From Natronorubrum sulfidifaciens JCM 14089 (GTDB taxonomy: Archaea; Halobacteriota; Halobacteria; Halobacteriales; Natrialbaceae): a stretch of DNA of 64,000 nt. Position numbers and translations under genes: made by a program. The stretch lies in NCBI RefSeq assembly GCF_000337735.1, contig NZ_AOHX01000030.1, positions 1 through 64,000 of the forward strand. Direction: 5' to 3'. Shown one piece after another: positions 17,141 through 25,938 of the stretch (position 1 is the first letter of the stretch; each line of letters begins with the position of its first letter). The notes under the pieces were generated by a model that saw only the letters and a program-made list of their open reading frames with translations, did not search any database and was not told the DNA's origin.

Positions 17141-18721
17141 ATGCAACTTCCAGCACAACAGGTCGCGGTCTTGGAGGCCGCAAGCGCGGACGATGCAACG
17201 TCCGTCGACGCCCTCGCCGCGGCGACCGACCTGCCACCGGAGACCGTCACCGGGGCAGTGTTCGAACTCGAGGACGAGGAACTGGTCGCCGTCACCGAAC
17301 GCGTCGACGAAACCGTCTCACTCACCGACGAAGGTCGAGAGTACGCCACCGACGGACTCCCCGAAGTCCGGCTCTACGAGGCCGCACTCGAGGCGGGGGC
17401 CGGCGACGAGCCGGTCCAGATGGGCCGCGTGATCGGGGCCTCGGGGCTCGAGGGGCCACAGGTCGACATCGCGCTCTCGAACTACGCGCGCAAGGGCTAC
17501 GGCAGCATCGACAGCGGCGAAATCACGGCCGACCCTGACGCCGAGCCGGACGCCGATGCGGAGGCGAACGCACTCGCCGAACTCGCCGACGCGGACGACG
17601 CGCCGGTCGAGAGCATCGACGTCGACACGGAGACGCTCGAGGAACTCGAGCGACGGGGCTTACTCGAGCGCTCGGAGTCGACCGTCCGCGAGGTGACGCT
17701 GACGGATGCCGCCGTCACGGAGCTGATGGCAGGGCTCGAAACCGCCGAGACGGTCGGGCAGGTGACGCCCGAACTCCTGACGAGTTGGGCGAAGCAAGGC
17801 TTCGCCGACCATTCGAGCGGCCAAGGGCCGCGAGAAGATGGGGAGTGGGAGGACGTCGAATTCGCCGAGTACAACGTCGAGGCCGACGCCGAGACCGTCG
17901 AGGGCGGCAACGTCCACATCCTGCGCCAGATGTCCGAGCGCGTCAAGGACGTGCTCGTCGGGATGGGCTTTCAGGAGATGGACGGTCCCCACGCCGACGC
18001 GGACTTCTGGATCAACGACTGTCTGTTCATGCCGCAGGACCATCCCGCCCGAACCCACTGGGATCGGTTCGCTCTGGAACAGCCGACTCACATCGACGAA
18101 CTGCCCGAGGACCTCGTCGAGCGCGTCGAACGCGCCCACCGCGAGGGCGTCGGCGAGGACAGCGAAGGCTACCACTCGCCGTGGGACGAGGACTTCGCCC
18201 GCGCGCTCGCGCTCCGGGGCCACACGACCTCGCTGTCGACACGCTATCTCTCCGGCACCGAAATCGGTGAGATCGAGCCGCCAGCGCGCTTTTTCAGCGT
18301 CGAAAAAGCCTACCGCAACGACACCTTGGACGCGACGCACCTGCTCGAGTTCTACCAGATCGAGGGCTGGGTGATGGCCGAAGACCTCTCGGTGCGCGAT
18401 CTGATGGGTACGTTCGAGGAGTTCTACGCCCAGTTCGGCATCACCGACATCCAGTTCAAACCCCACTACAACCCCTACACGGAGCCGTCGTTCGAACTGT
18501 TCGGCACCCACCCCACCACGGGCGAACTGATCGAGATCGGCAACTCGGGCATCTTCCGCGAGGAGATGCTCGAGCCACTCGGGGTAGAGTGCGACGTGAT
18601 GGCCTGGGGGCTCGCGCTGGAACGGTTAGCCATGCTGACCACCGGTGCGGAGGATATCCGTGACCTCCACGGCACGCTCGCCGACCTCGAGTTCCTGCGG
18701 AACGCGGAGGTGACCTACTGA
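17141..18721 (+). CDS. pheS: Phenylalanine-tRNA ligase alpha subunit
   Basis: The catalytic subunit of the alpha2-beta2 enzyme that charges tRNA-Phe. At 526 residues it is the archaeal/eukaryotic long form: winged-helix modules at the N-terminus (residues about 1-75 and 95-220) precede the class II core. Motif 2 is around FFSVEKAYRNDTLDATHLLEFYQIEGW and motif 3 is the GLALERLAML region, with the Phe-site FRPHYNPYTEPS-type segment (here FKPHYNPYTEPSFE) between them. The TGA stop overlaps the pheT ATG by one base, indicating translational coupling. The upstream leader with Phe codons suggests control by tRNA-Phe charging. Confidence 0.96.
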   Translation: MQLPAQQVAVLEAASADDATSVDALAAATDLPPETVTGAVFELEDEELVAVTERVDETVSLTDEGREYATDGLPEVRLYEAALEAGAGDEPVQMGRVIGASGLEGPQVDIALSNYARKGYGSIDSGEITADPDAEPDADAEANALAELADADDAPVESIDVDTETLEELERRGLLERSESTVREVTLTDAAVTELMAGLETAETVGQVTPELLTSWAKQGFADHSSGQGPREDGEWEDVEFAEYNVEADAETVEGGNVHILRQMSERVKDVLVGMGFQEMDGPHADADFWINDCLFMPQDHPARTHWDRFALEQPTHIDELPEDLVERVERAHREGVGEDSEGYHSPWDEDFARALALRGHTTSLSTRYLSGTEIGEIEPPARFFSVEKAYRNDTLDATHLLEFYQIEGWVMAEDLSVRDLMGTFEEFYAQFGITDIQFKPHYNPYTEPSFELFGTHPTTGELIEIGNSGIFREEMLEPLGVECDVMAWGLALERLAMLTTGAEDIRDLHGTLADLEFLRNAEVTY

Positions 18722-20487
18722 TGCCCACTGTCGATATCGACCCCGACGAACTGCGCGAGTTGACCGGCAACGAGGAAACCAGCGACGACGATCTCATCGA
18801 CGACCTGTTCGGTCTCGGCCTCGAGTTCGAAGGCCGCACCGAAGACGGCGAGTTCGAACTCGAGTTCGCCCCCGACCGCCTCGACCGGCTCTCGGTCGAA
18901 GGCGTCGCGCGCTCGCTTCGCTACCAGTACGGCGACGCCCGCGGCGTCCACGTCCCGTCGCCGAACGCGGCAGAGTGGACCATCGAGGTCGACGAGTCGG
19001 CTCCCGACGAGCGGCCGTACGTCACGGGCGCGGTGATCCGCGACGTAAATCTCGACGAGGATGCCCTCGATTCTCTCATTCAGCTACAAGAAAAGCTCCA
19101 CGCGACGATGGGGCGAAAGCGCGCGAAGGGCGCGATCGGGATTCACGACCTGACGATGCTCAAAGGACGGGACGCCGTGGACGATGGCACGCCGTCGATC
19201 AAGTACGTCGGCGTCGACCCCGACGGCGACCGCTTCGTCCCGCTCGATTCCGACGCCGAGATGACACCCGCGCAGGTGCTCGAGGACCACCAGACAGGCC
19301 AGACCTACGCCGACCTCGTCAGCGGCTACGATCGCTACCCCGCGATCTACGACGACATCGGGCTGTTCTCGTTCCCGCCGGTGATCAACGGCCGCCGAAC
19401 CGAGGTGTCGACTGACTCGAGAGACCTGTTCGTCGAGATGACCGGCACCGACCAGTGGACGATCGACAAGATGCTGAACATCGTCTGCTATGCGCTGTCA
19501 GCACGCGGCGCGACGATCGAGGACGTGACGGTCGAATACGCAGATAGCGAGGCCGCGAACGCGGCCTCGAACGGAAGCCGGACGCAGTCCGGCGGACGCG
19601 AACTCGTCCGCCCGGATCTCTCGACGAAGACGAAAACGGTCGCCCACGACCGCATCGAGACGATTCTCGGTATCGACCTCGATCCCGAGGAAGTGCTCGA
19701 TCTGGCCGAGCGATCCGGACTCGAGGCGGAAAAAACGGAAAGCGACGATGGCAATCTCGTCTACGAGGTGACGGTCCCACCGTACCGCGTCGACGTCCTC
19801 CATCCACTCGACATCATCGACGATCTCGGGCGCGCCTACGGCTTCAACGAACTCGAGCCGACCTACCCCGACGTGGGGACCGTCGGCGGCCGTCACGAGC
19901 GCTCTCGTCTCGAGCGCGCCGTCCGCACCCAACTCGTCGGCCTCGGCTTCGAGGACCTGCTGAACTTCCACATGATCAACGAGGAGGAGAACTACGCTCG
20001 CCTCGAGCTGTCGCCTGACACGGACGCCTACGGCGCTGGCGAGCCCGCGACGATCAAAGAACCCTACAGCGAGGACTACACTATGCTCCGGACGTGGGTC
20101 ATGCCGTCGCTCATGACGGTCCTCGAGCGAAACACCCACCGCTCGTATCCCCAGCATCTCTCCGAGATCGGGTTCCGCGCGGCACTCGACGACAGCGAAA
20201 ACACGGGCGTCGGCGAGAGTCGCCACGTCGGAGCCGTGCTCGCGAGCCATGACGCGGGCTACGAGGACGCCAAAGCGCGCCTGCAGGCGCTCGCACGTAA
20301 GTTCGACGTCGACCTCGAGACGCCACCGACCGACCACCCGGCCTTCATTTCGGGTCGAACCGCGGCGGTCGTCATCGACGGCGAAGCCGTCGGCGTGATC
20401 GGCGAGGTTCATCCGACGGTGCTGATCGAGTACGATCTCGAGGTGCCCGTGGCGGCCTTCGAGTTCGACCTCGAGTCGCTGCAGTAG
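18721..20487 (+). CDS. pheT: Phenylalanine-tRNA ligase beta subunit
   Basis: The partner of PheS, needed for tRNA binding and editing of mischarged Tyr-tRNA-Phe. The 588-residue protein is the archaeal type: N-terminal DPDELRELTG domain, B3/B4 editing domain (residues about 80-250, including the KRAKGAIGIHDLTMLKG segment), B5 domain with DPEEVLDLAERSGLEAEK, and a C-terminal catalytic-like class II domain (about 390-588). It is co-transcribed with pheS through a 1-nt overlap. An unusual Gln/Ser/Gly-rich stretch (about 277-295) within the protein looks like a halophilic linker. Confidence 0.96.
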   Translation: MPTVDIDPDELRELTGNEETSDDDLIDDLFGLGLEFEGRTEDGEFELEFAPDRLDRLSVEGVARSLRYQYGDARGVHVPSPNAAEWTIEVDESAPDERPYVTGAVIRDVNLDEDALDSLIQLQEKLHATMGRKRAKGAIGIHDLTMLKGRDAVDDGTPSIKYVGVDPDGDRFVPLDSDAEMTPAQVLEDHQTGQTYADLVSGYDRYPAIYDDIGLFSFPPVINGRRTEVSTDSRDLFVEMTGTDQWTIDKMLNIVCYALSARGATIEDVTVEYADSEAANAASNGSRTQSGGRELVRPDLSTKTKTVAHDRIETILGIDLDPEEVLDLAERSGLEAEKTESDDGNLVYEVTVPPYRVDVLHPLDIIDDLGRAYGFNELEPTYPDVGTVGGRHERSRLERAVRTQLVGLGFEDLLNFHMINEEENYARLELSPDTDAYGAGEPATIKEPYSEDYTMLRTWVMPSLMTVLERNTHRSYPQHLSEIGFRAALDDSENTGVGESRHVGAVLASHDAGYEDAKARLQALARKFDVDLETPPTDHPAFISGRTAAVVIDGEAVGVIGEVHPTVLIEYDLEVPVAAFEFDLESLQ

Positions 20488-20720
20488 TCGGCTGTCGGGC
20501 GTTTTCTCGAGTTTGGGAGGCAGTCTGCGGTTGCGGTTCAATCGGTTGGACCGCGAGCGGGCCGACGACGATGTGGTGTGTGGCACAGAGCGCCACGAAT
20601 AGGCGAACGCCGAAGCCTCAGCTGCATGGTACGAACGTCACGAAACAGAAAGAAGAGTGCAGGTGATCGGTTTTGTCGAGGGTACGCCTGTGGCGCACCC
20701 GCAGTGCAAAACGTCGTTCT

Positions 20721-20918
20721 CTAGAACTCGTGTTCTACATCATCCTCGTCAGCTTTCTGGATGATGATCTTGCCGTCCCGGACCCTGACGAAGACTTCAT
20801 CGCCGATATCCATACCCGCGACTGCGAGCTCGTCCTCGTGGAGATTGAGGTGGACGTTGTGATAGTTGCCGTCTTCGTCTTTCGCACCGCTTGGACTCAG
20901 CTTCTTTTTCCGTACCAT
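20721..20918 (-). CDS. AbrB/SpoVT-like small protein
   Basis: The 65-residue protein opens with a basic stretch (MVRKKKLSPSG). The remainder (VHLNLHEDELAVAGMDIGDEVFVRVRDGKIIIQKA) has the beta-hairpin pattern of AbrB/MazE swapped-hairpin domains, including the I-G-D-E-V turn. Such proteins are DNA-binding dimers or antitoxins in bacteria and archaea; here no toxin gene is adjacent. A minus-strand TATA-like ACTTAAGTATATCC lies about 38 nt upstream. The gene is divergent from the MC1 chromatin gene, so it could contribute to regulating that region (inference). Confidence 0.75.
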   Translation of the reverse strand: MVRKKKLSPSGAKDEDGNYHNVHLNLHEDELAVAGMDIGDEVFVRVRDGKIIIQKADEDDVEHEF

Positions 20919-21104
20919 CGCGGGATTCTATGACGAACTTCGCCGTAGGATATACTTAAGTGTTTTCGACGACCAAACCCATGCCCCTAGTACACATGGA
21001 TGACGACGGGTCGACGGTGGTACCCGTTGCCAAAAGGGTTGGTGCGAAAGACTGGCGTAGTCAACTCACTTAAAGATACCGACGCTGTCGGTCGGTTTTC
21101 GGGG

Positions 21105-21144
21105 ATATCTTTATGTCGAGCCGTGTGCTGAATTGACACGGAGG
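21105..21144 (+). promoter_or_regulatory. MC1 promoter and Shine-Dalgarno site
   Basis: A TATA-like ATATCTTTATG (around 21105-21115) precedes a GGAGG Shine-Dalgarno motif (21140-21144) eight bases before ATG 21153. Most genes in this window look leaderless, so a strong SD here is notable and supports efficient translation of an abundant DNA-binding protein. Confidence 0.6.
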
Positions 21145-21152
21145 CCAAAACC

Positions 21153-21461
21153 ATGGTACGCGAAGATGGTAAACGAAACTTTGCACTGCGCGAGTCGGGC
21201 GGCGACGAGTCGAGCGTCTTCTCGGGGAACACCCCTCGACAGGCTGCGCTGAAAGCAGCTCGACGACTCGAGCCGGGCTCGAGCGAGGACGCAGCAGAGC
21301 GCGTCGAGCTCAGGCTGCGAGAGAAAGGGACCGATAAGGTCCACATCTACGACGGCTGGGCGTGGGAGGAGACGGCCCCCGACGACAAGCCCGACTGGAT
21401 GCCAAACGAGATTACAGAAGCCAACGTCTCGAAAAAAGGAATCGAACACTTAGAGGAGTAA
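21153..21461 (+). CDS. Non-histone chromosomal protein MC1
   Basis: MC1 is a small monomeric protein that binds and sharply bends DNA, acting as a major chromatin component in haloarchaea and methanogens. The 102-residue sequence has the family features: KRNFALRESGG, FSGNTPRQAALKAARRLEPGSS and the basic-aromatic RLREKGTDKVHIYDGWAWEE segment with the conserved Trp pair. The acidic C-terminal extension (about 25 residues) is the halophilic form. It has its own TATA box and a clear SD. The neighbouring AbrB-like gene is divergent. Confidence 0.95.
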   Translation: MVREDGKRNFALRESGGDESSVFSGNTPRQAALKAARRLEPGSSEDAAERVELRLREKGTDKVHIYDGWAWEETAPDDKPDWMPNEITEANVSKKGIEHLEE

Positions 21462-21669
21462 GCTGCTGTCGAATGCGACGCCCCGCTTGTTGCCGCTCGA
21501 GCGCGTGATAGTGGCGTCTTCAAGAGACCAGCGTGTGATTTTTCCGTGCGGTCGACTTCGCCTACCGATCCGCTGTCAGCTCCGGTCACCGACGAACACA
21601 GTCAGCGAACGGCAACACTCACTGTGATGGCCAACAGCGCATTTTGCCGTCCCTCGTGACTGGGATGGT

Positions 21670-23217
21670 ATGCCGCTTCGCCCGCCGACGAAAGACGACC
21701 TTCGCGACCTCGGAGAATCACTGTTTCTCGAGCTCACCGATGACGAACTCGACTGTTTCGTTGTGGCAGCCAACCGACGAGCGGACGCCTACGAGACGGT
21801 CCGGTCGTACAATCCGGAGCCACGACTCGGCGGCAGCGAGCGCCGCGAGCGAACGTCCGGTGTTCGGCCGCCGGCTGCAGAGAACCCGCACAACGCCTGG
21901 GTGAGTCTGTGCCACGTGGCGGGAGCCGATGACGGCGTCCTGACTGGCATGGAGGTCGCGATCAAGGACAACGTCTGCGTCGCCGGCGTCGAACTGACCT
22001 GTGGCTCTCACGTCGTCGAGGGCTACGTTCCAGACGTCGACGCAACGCTCGTGACCCGGCTCCTCGAGGCCGGTGCGGACGTCGTCGGCAAGACGAACAT
22101 GGACGATTTCGCCATGACGAGGACGGGCTACAGTGCTTTCGGCCCGATCACCCACCCACGCGACGACGACTATCTGGCGGGGGGCTCGAGCGGTGGCAGT
22201 GCCGTCGTCATCGCCACTGGCGAGGTCGATGCCGCGATCGGCACCGATCAGGGCGGCAGCGTCCGGATTCCAGCCGCACTCTGTGGTGTCGTCGGGCTCA
22301 AGCCGACGTACGGACTGGTTCCGTACACAGGCTGTATCGGCCTCGACCACGCGATCGACCATCCGGGACCGATGGGACCGGACGTCGAGACTGTCGCGCG
22401 AGTGCTCTCGGCGATCGCCGGCAGCAACGAGCGTGACCTGCGATCGCCGACACCAGTTCCAGTCGAACCGTACCACGACCGGCTCGATGGCGACGCTGCC
22501 GACCTCTCGATCGGCGTCTTGCAAGAGGGGTTCGACCAGCCCGAGGCCGACGAGGGCGTCCTCGAGTGCGTCCGCAATGGGCTCGCACGGCTCGAAGACA
22601 ACGGGGCGACACTCGAGGACGTGTCAGAGCCGATGCACCGCGATGCGGAGGATATCCACACGGTCTGTACGGCTGAAGGCTTGCTCGACGCGATGATCGG
22701 CGAGGGGTTAGGCCACGGCTGGAAGGCCTGGTACAACACGTCTTGGATCGAGTTCTTCGGTGCGGCACGTCGCGTGCAGGCGGATGATTTTCCGGCTCCA
22801 CTGAAGCTGTCGCTGCTCGTCGGTGCCTACGCCAACGAGGCCTACCACTCGCGGTACTACGCCGACGGGATGAACCTCGTCGTCGAACTCACCGAGCGTT
22901 ACGACGCGTTACTCGAGGAACACGACCTGCTGGCGATGCCGACGACGCTCGAGACGGCACCCGAACACGATCCCGAGCGAGATCAGTACGACCGGCTGCA
23001 AGAAGACCTCGTCGTGGCAAACACGACCCCGTTCAACCGGACCGGCCACCCTGCGATCAGCGTCCCTGTCGGTGAGGTCGACGGACTGCCGGTCGGTCTC
23101 ATGCTCGTCGGCTCGCGGTTCGACGATGCGACCGTTCTCGACGCCGCAGAGACGCTCGAGTCCGTCTCAGAGACGGTGACGTCGAACTCGAGTCTTACCG
23201 ACCGCGAACCAGTTTGA
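21670..23217 (+). CDS. Amidase signature family hydrolase
   Basis: This 515-residue protein has the amidase-signature Ser-cisSer-Lys triad: Lys in AIKDN (near residue 98), the GGSSGGSA loop and the catalytic serine in GTDQGGSVRIPAALCG. It hydrolyses an amide or nitrile-derived substrate that cannot be read from sequence. GatA, the glutamine amidotransferase subunit, is in the same family, but the absence of gatB/gatC nearby and the N-terminal extension (about 75 residues) favour a stand-alone amidase. The 3' end overlaps a convergent small membrane gene by 23 bp. Confidence 0.88.
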   Translation: MPLRPPTKDDLRDLGESLFLELTDDELDCFVVAANRRADAYETVRSYNPEPRLGGSERRERTSGVRPPAAENPHNAWVSLCHVAGADDGVLTGMEVAIKDNVCVAGVELTCGSHVVEGYVPDVDATLVTRLLEAGADVVGKTNMDDFAMTRTGYSAFGPITHPRDDDYLAGGSSGGSAVVIATGEVDAAIGTDQGGSVRIPAALCGVVGLKPTYGLVPYTGCIGLDHAIDHPGPMGPDVETVARVLSAIAGSNERDLRSPTPVPVEPYHDRLDGDAADLSIGVLQEGFDQPEADEGVLECVRNGLARLEDNGATLEDVSEPMHRDAEDIHTVCTAEGLLDAMIGEGLGHGWKAWYNTSWIEFFGAARRVQADDFPAPLKLSLLVGAYANEAYHSRYYADGMNLVVELTERYDALLEEHDLLAMPTTLETAPEHDPERDQYDRLQEDLVVANTTPFNRTGHPAISVPVGEVDGLPVGLMLVGSRFDDATVLDAAETLESVSETVTSNSSLTDREPV

Positions 23218-23395
23218 GGACGCCCTGTGCAGCCACGCCGAGCATCGTCCACTTCCAGGCGACGACGGCAAGACCCAGCAGGAAGACGGCGCGAATCCGC
23301 TTCCCTCGACTGAACGCCCGTTTCGCCTCCGACAACACCGAGAGAACGGTCAACGATCGCGTCGCTTTCGAGCCGAGGAGTTTCGTGAGTCCCAT
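23195..23395 (-). CDS. Small single-helix membrane protein
   Basis: The 66-residue protein (MGLTKLLGSKATRSLTVL...) has a basic N-terminal half and one hydrophobic helix (about residues 37-58, including IRAVFLLGLAVVAWKWTMLGVAAQG). The short start at 23395 is preferred over a 36-codon extension that lacks typical composition. I do not recognise a family. It overlaps the amidase 3' end by 23 bp convergently. Confidence 0.6.
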   Translation of the reverse strand: MGLTKLLGSKATRSLTVLSVLSEAKRAFSRGKRIRAVFLLGLAVVAWKWTMLGVAAQGVLKLVRGR

Positions 23396-23564
23396 AACCC
23401 GTCTTCGCGATCCATCCGGATAACGAGCGTCCCGTCTCGCGCAAGTCACGACGGGCGTACCCGAGAGTCCCACCGGGTAGCGTGCAGTGTTAGCAGCCAT
23501 CATGACACTCCGAAATCGGGCGGGATCTTTTTCTCACTCCGGTTTGATACGCTGCTCACGAAGC

Positions 23565-25598
23565 ATGGACCTCGAGTCGATTCCGGGTGTCGGCGAGAAG
23601 ACCGCGCGAGCGCTGCGAGCGCTCGACGAGCCCGAACGCGCGCTGCGGCGGGGCGACGTCGCAACGATCGCGACCGCCCCAGGGATCAGTCAGGGTCGTG
23701 CCGCTCGCATCGCGCGCGGTGCGATCCGGCTGGAACACGACGATCCCGGCGGCTTTCTCGCGACCGACCGCGCTCGAGAGGTCTACCGAGACGTCCTCTC
23801 GTTGCTCAAATCACGGACGGTCACCGACTACGCCGCCCAGCGACTCGAGACGATCTATCCGAGCCCGCGCCGCTCGCGGATCGAGGACGTACAGGCGTTC
23901 GCCCGCACTGCCCTCGAGCGCGAGTACGACGAGACCGTGCTTGCGGCACTCGACGGCGTCGAGCCGCTCGAGCAACCGAGTGACGTCCGGGTTCGTGAGC
24001 GCTGTCTGGCGACGGCCGACGCCGAACGCTACAGCGAAGCCCGGGAGGCGGTCCCCGAACTCTCCGTCGAGATCGTCGAGGACGCACAGGGACTGGCCGA
24101 ACTCGCCCGCGGCTACTCGACGGTGATCGCCCTCGACGAGTCGTTCGCCGGTGTCACGATCGACGGCGACGTGCAGGTGCGCCCGGATGCACTCGAGACG
24201 CCCGCGACGGTCGTCCCGGAACGGCCACTCGCCTTCTTCGCGCGCAATCGGGGCCGACTGCAGGCCGCCATCGAGACCCACCGAACCGCCGACCTCGAGG
24301 CCGCCTGCGATCTCGAGGCGCTCGAGGAGGGCCTCTCGCGCCTCGAAGCGGACGGCACGGTCGCGGGCGACGACGAACTCGATCGGCTCACGACAGCCGT
24401 CGACGACCTCGAGGCAGCGGCGAGCGCCGCCGAAAGCGTCGCCAACGATCAACTTCGGGCGGCGATCCGCGAGGAAGACGTCACGATCGAGGGCTCGGAT
24501 CTGCTCTCGCTGGTCGAACGCGGAGCCGGCGTCGACTCGCTGCTCTCGCGGGAGTTGGCCGACGAGTACGCAGCAGCCGTCGAGGCGGCGCGCGAGCACC
24601 TGCTCGACGCGCTCGATCTCGATCAGGGCGAGTCAGAGACTTCCCGCCGGGCGTTCAGCGACGAGCCGACGTTTCCGGTCGAGCGCGACGACGGCGTCAT
24701 TTCACGGCTGCGCGAGGAGCTGACGGCGGCCAAAGAGCGCCGCGCCGGTCGGCTCAAACGCGAGCTCGCGGCCGACCTCGCCGACCAGCGCGAGGGGGCC
24801 CGCCAGCTGGTTCGAGACGCCCTCGAACTCGACGTCGAACTCGCGATCGCTCGCTTCGCCCACGAGTTCGAGTGTACGATGCCCGAATTTGCTGCCGACA
24901 CGGACGATGACCCAGTCGGCTTCGCCATCGAGGGTGGGCGCTCGCCGCTGCTCGACGAACCGCTCGAGGCCATCGACCCCGTCGATTACGAGGTTTCGGG
25001 CGTCGCCCTCCTCTCGGGCGTCAACAGCGGCGGAAAGACGTCGACGCTCGATCTGGTCGCCAGCGTGGTCGTGTTGGCGCACATGGGGCTGCCCGTCCCC
25101 GCCGACCGAGTGCGTCTGCGGCGATTCGACGACCTGCACTACCACGCCAAAACGCAGGGGACGCTCGACGCGGGCGCGTTCGAGTCCACCGTCCGGGAGT
25201 TCGCCGACCTCGCGCAGGGCGGCGAAGGATCGCTCGTCCTCGTCGACGAACTCGAGAGCATCACCGAACCCGGCGCGTCGGCGAAGATCATCGCCGGCAT
25301 CTTGGAGGCGCTTTCGGACAACGGCGCGACGGGCGTGTTCGTCTCCCATCTGGCGGGCGAGATTCGGGAGATGGCCGACTACGACGTCACAATCGACGGG
25401 ATCGAGGCGGTCGGACTCGTCGATGGAGAACTCGAGGTGAATCGCTCGCCGGTCAAAGACCATCTGGCGCGGTCGACACCGGAGCTAATCGTCGAGAAAC
25501 TGGCCGACGAGGCCCGGGAGCCGGCGACGAACGGCGGCACGTCGAGTGATCTGACAGGCCCGCTGTTCTACGATCGACTGCTCGAGAAATTCGACTGA
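23565..25598 (+). CDS. HhH-containing MutS-family ATPase (MutS5-like)
   Basis: The 677-residue protein begins with a helix-hairpin-helix DNA-binding region (MDLESIPGVGEKTARALRAL, residues 1-60), then a long helical/lever region with acidic coiled coils (about 60-430). The MutS ATPase domain follows: Walker A GVNSGGKTST (485-494) and Walker B LVLVDELESI (about 557-566). It lacks the mismatch-recognition domain I and any C-terminal Smr nuclease, so it is not classic MutS1 or MutS2 but resembles the haloarchaeal MutS5-type group of uncertain function. A role in recombination or branched-DNA processing is inference from the HhH and the ATPase. Confidence 0.88.
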   Translation: MDLESIPGVGEKTARALRALDEPERALRRGDVATIATAPGISQGRAARIARGAIRLEHDDPGGFLATDRAREVYRDVLSLLKSRTVTDYAAQRLETIYPSPRRSRIEDVQAFARTALEREYDETVLAALDGVEPLEQPSDVRVRERCLATADAERYSEAREAVPELSVEIVEDAQGLAELARGYSTVIALDESFAGVTIDGDVQVRPDALETPATVVPERPLAFFARNRGRLQAAIETHRTADLEAACDLEALEEGLSRLEADGTVAGDDELDRLTTAVDDLEAAASAAESVANDQLRAAIREEDVTIEGSDLLSLVERGAGVDSLLSRELADEYAAAVEAAREHLLDALDLDQGESETSRRAFSDEPTFPVERDDGVISRLREELTAAKERRAGRLKRELAADLADQREGARQLVRDALELDVELAIARFAHEFECTMPEFAADTDDDPVGFAIEGGRSPLLDEPLEAIDPVDYEVSGVALLSGVNSGGKTSTLDLVASVVVLAHMGLPVPADRVRLRRFDDLHYHAKTQGTLDAGAFESTVREFADLAQGGEGSLVLVDELESITEPGASAKIIAGILEALSDNGATGVFVSHLAGEIREMADYDVTIDGIEAVGLVDGELEVNRSPVKDHLARSTPELIVEKLADEAREPATNGGTSSDLTGPLFYDRLLEKFD

Positions 25599-25663
25599 CT
25601 GAACGGCCGACACCGGCAGCTGCAAGTACAATAGCTACTCCCGTACTCGGCCAATGCTGCGGT

Positions 25664-25831
25664 ATGCCATACCAATTCTCGTGTACCGGTGGGAGCTGTC
25701 AGTTCATGATACGCTCGAGTAGCGCCGACGAGGTGAGGCGACTGGTCCGCGCACACATGCGGATGACACACGGCGGTCGGATCGACCGAGTGGACATCGA
25801 ACGCGGCATGGAACGGATCGAACCGGCCTGA
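25664..25831 (+). CDS. DUF1059 small Cys-containing protein
   Basis: This 55-residue protein (MPYQFSCTGGSCQFMIRS...) matches the DUF1059 family: CxxxxC near the N-terminus, then a helix with VRAHMRMTHGGRI. The Cys pair with the later His residues suggests a metal or redox site, unproven. It lies between the MutS-like gene and orc1, all rightward, but it has its own spacing (65 bp upstream). Confidence 0.7.
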   Translation: MPYQFSCTGGSCQFMIRSSSADEVRRLVRAHMRMTHGGRIDRVDIERGMERIEPA

Positions 25832-25938
25832 CTGTCTCCGGTTGCGAGCTCGTCGTCCGTCTCCACACTGTTTTCCCGTGGCGTCCGTGCGGCGGTTCCA
25901 CCGAAGGGTTAAGACGCTGGGGAAGCAGGGTGAAAGTG

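Noticed and set aside
21670-23217. GatA assignment for the amidase
   Set aside because: The catalytic triad is shared by the family, but no GatB or GatC is present and the N-terminal extension is atypical, so I kept the general name.
25888-25905. GGTTCCACCGAAGG resembling part of an ORB origin repeat
   Set aside because: A single partial match with no second repeat, no AT-rich region and no symmetrical arrangement; chance in GC-rich sequence.
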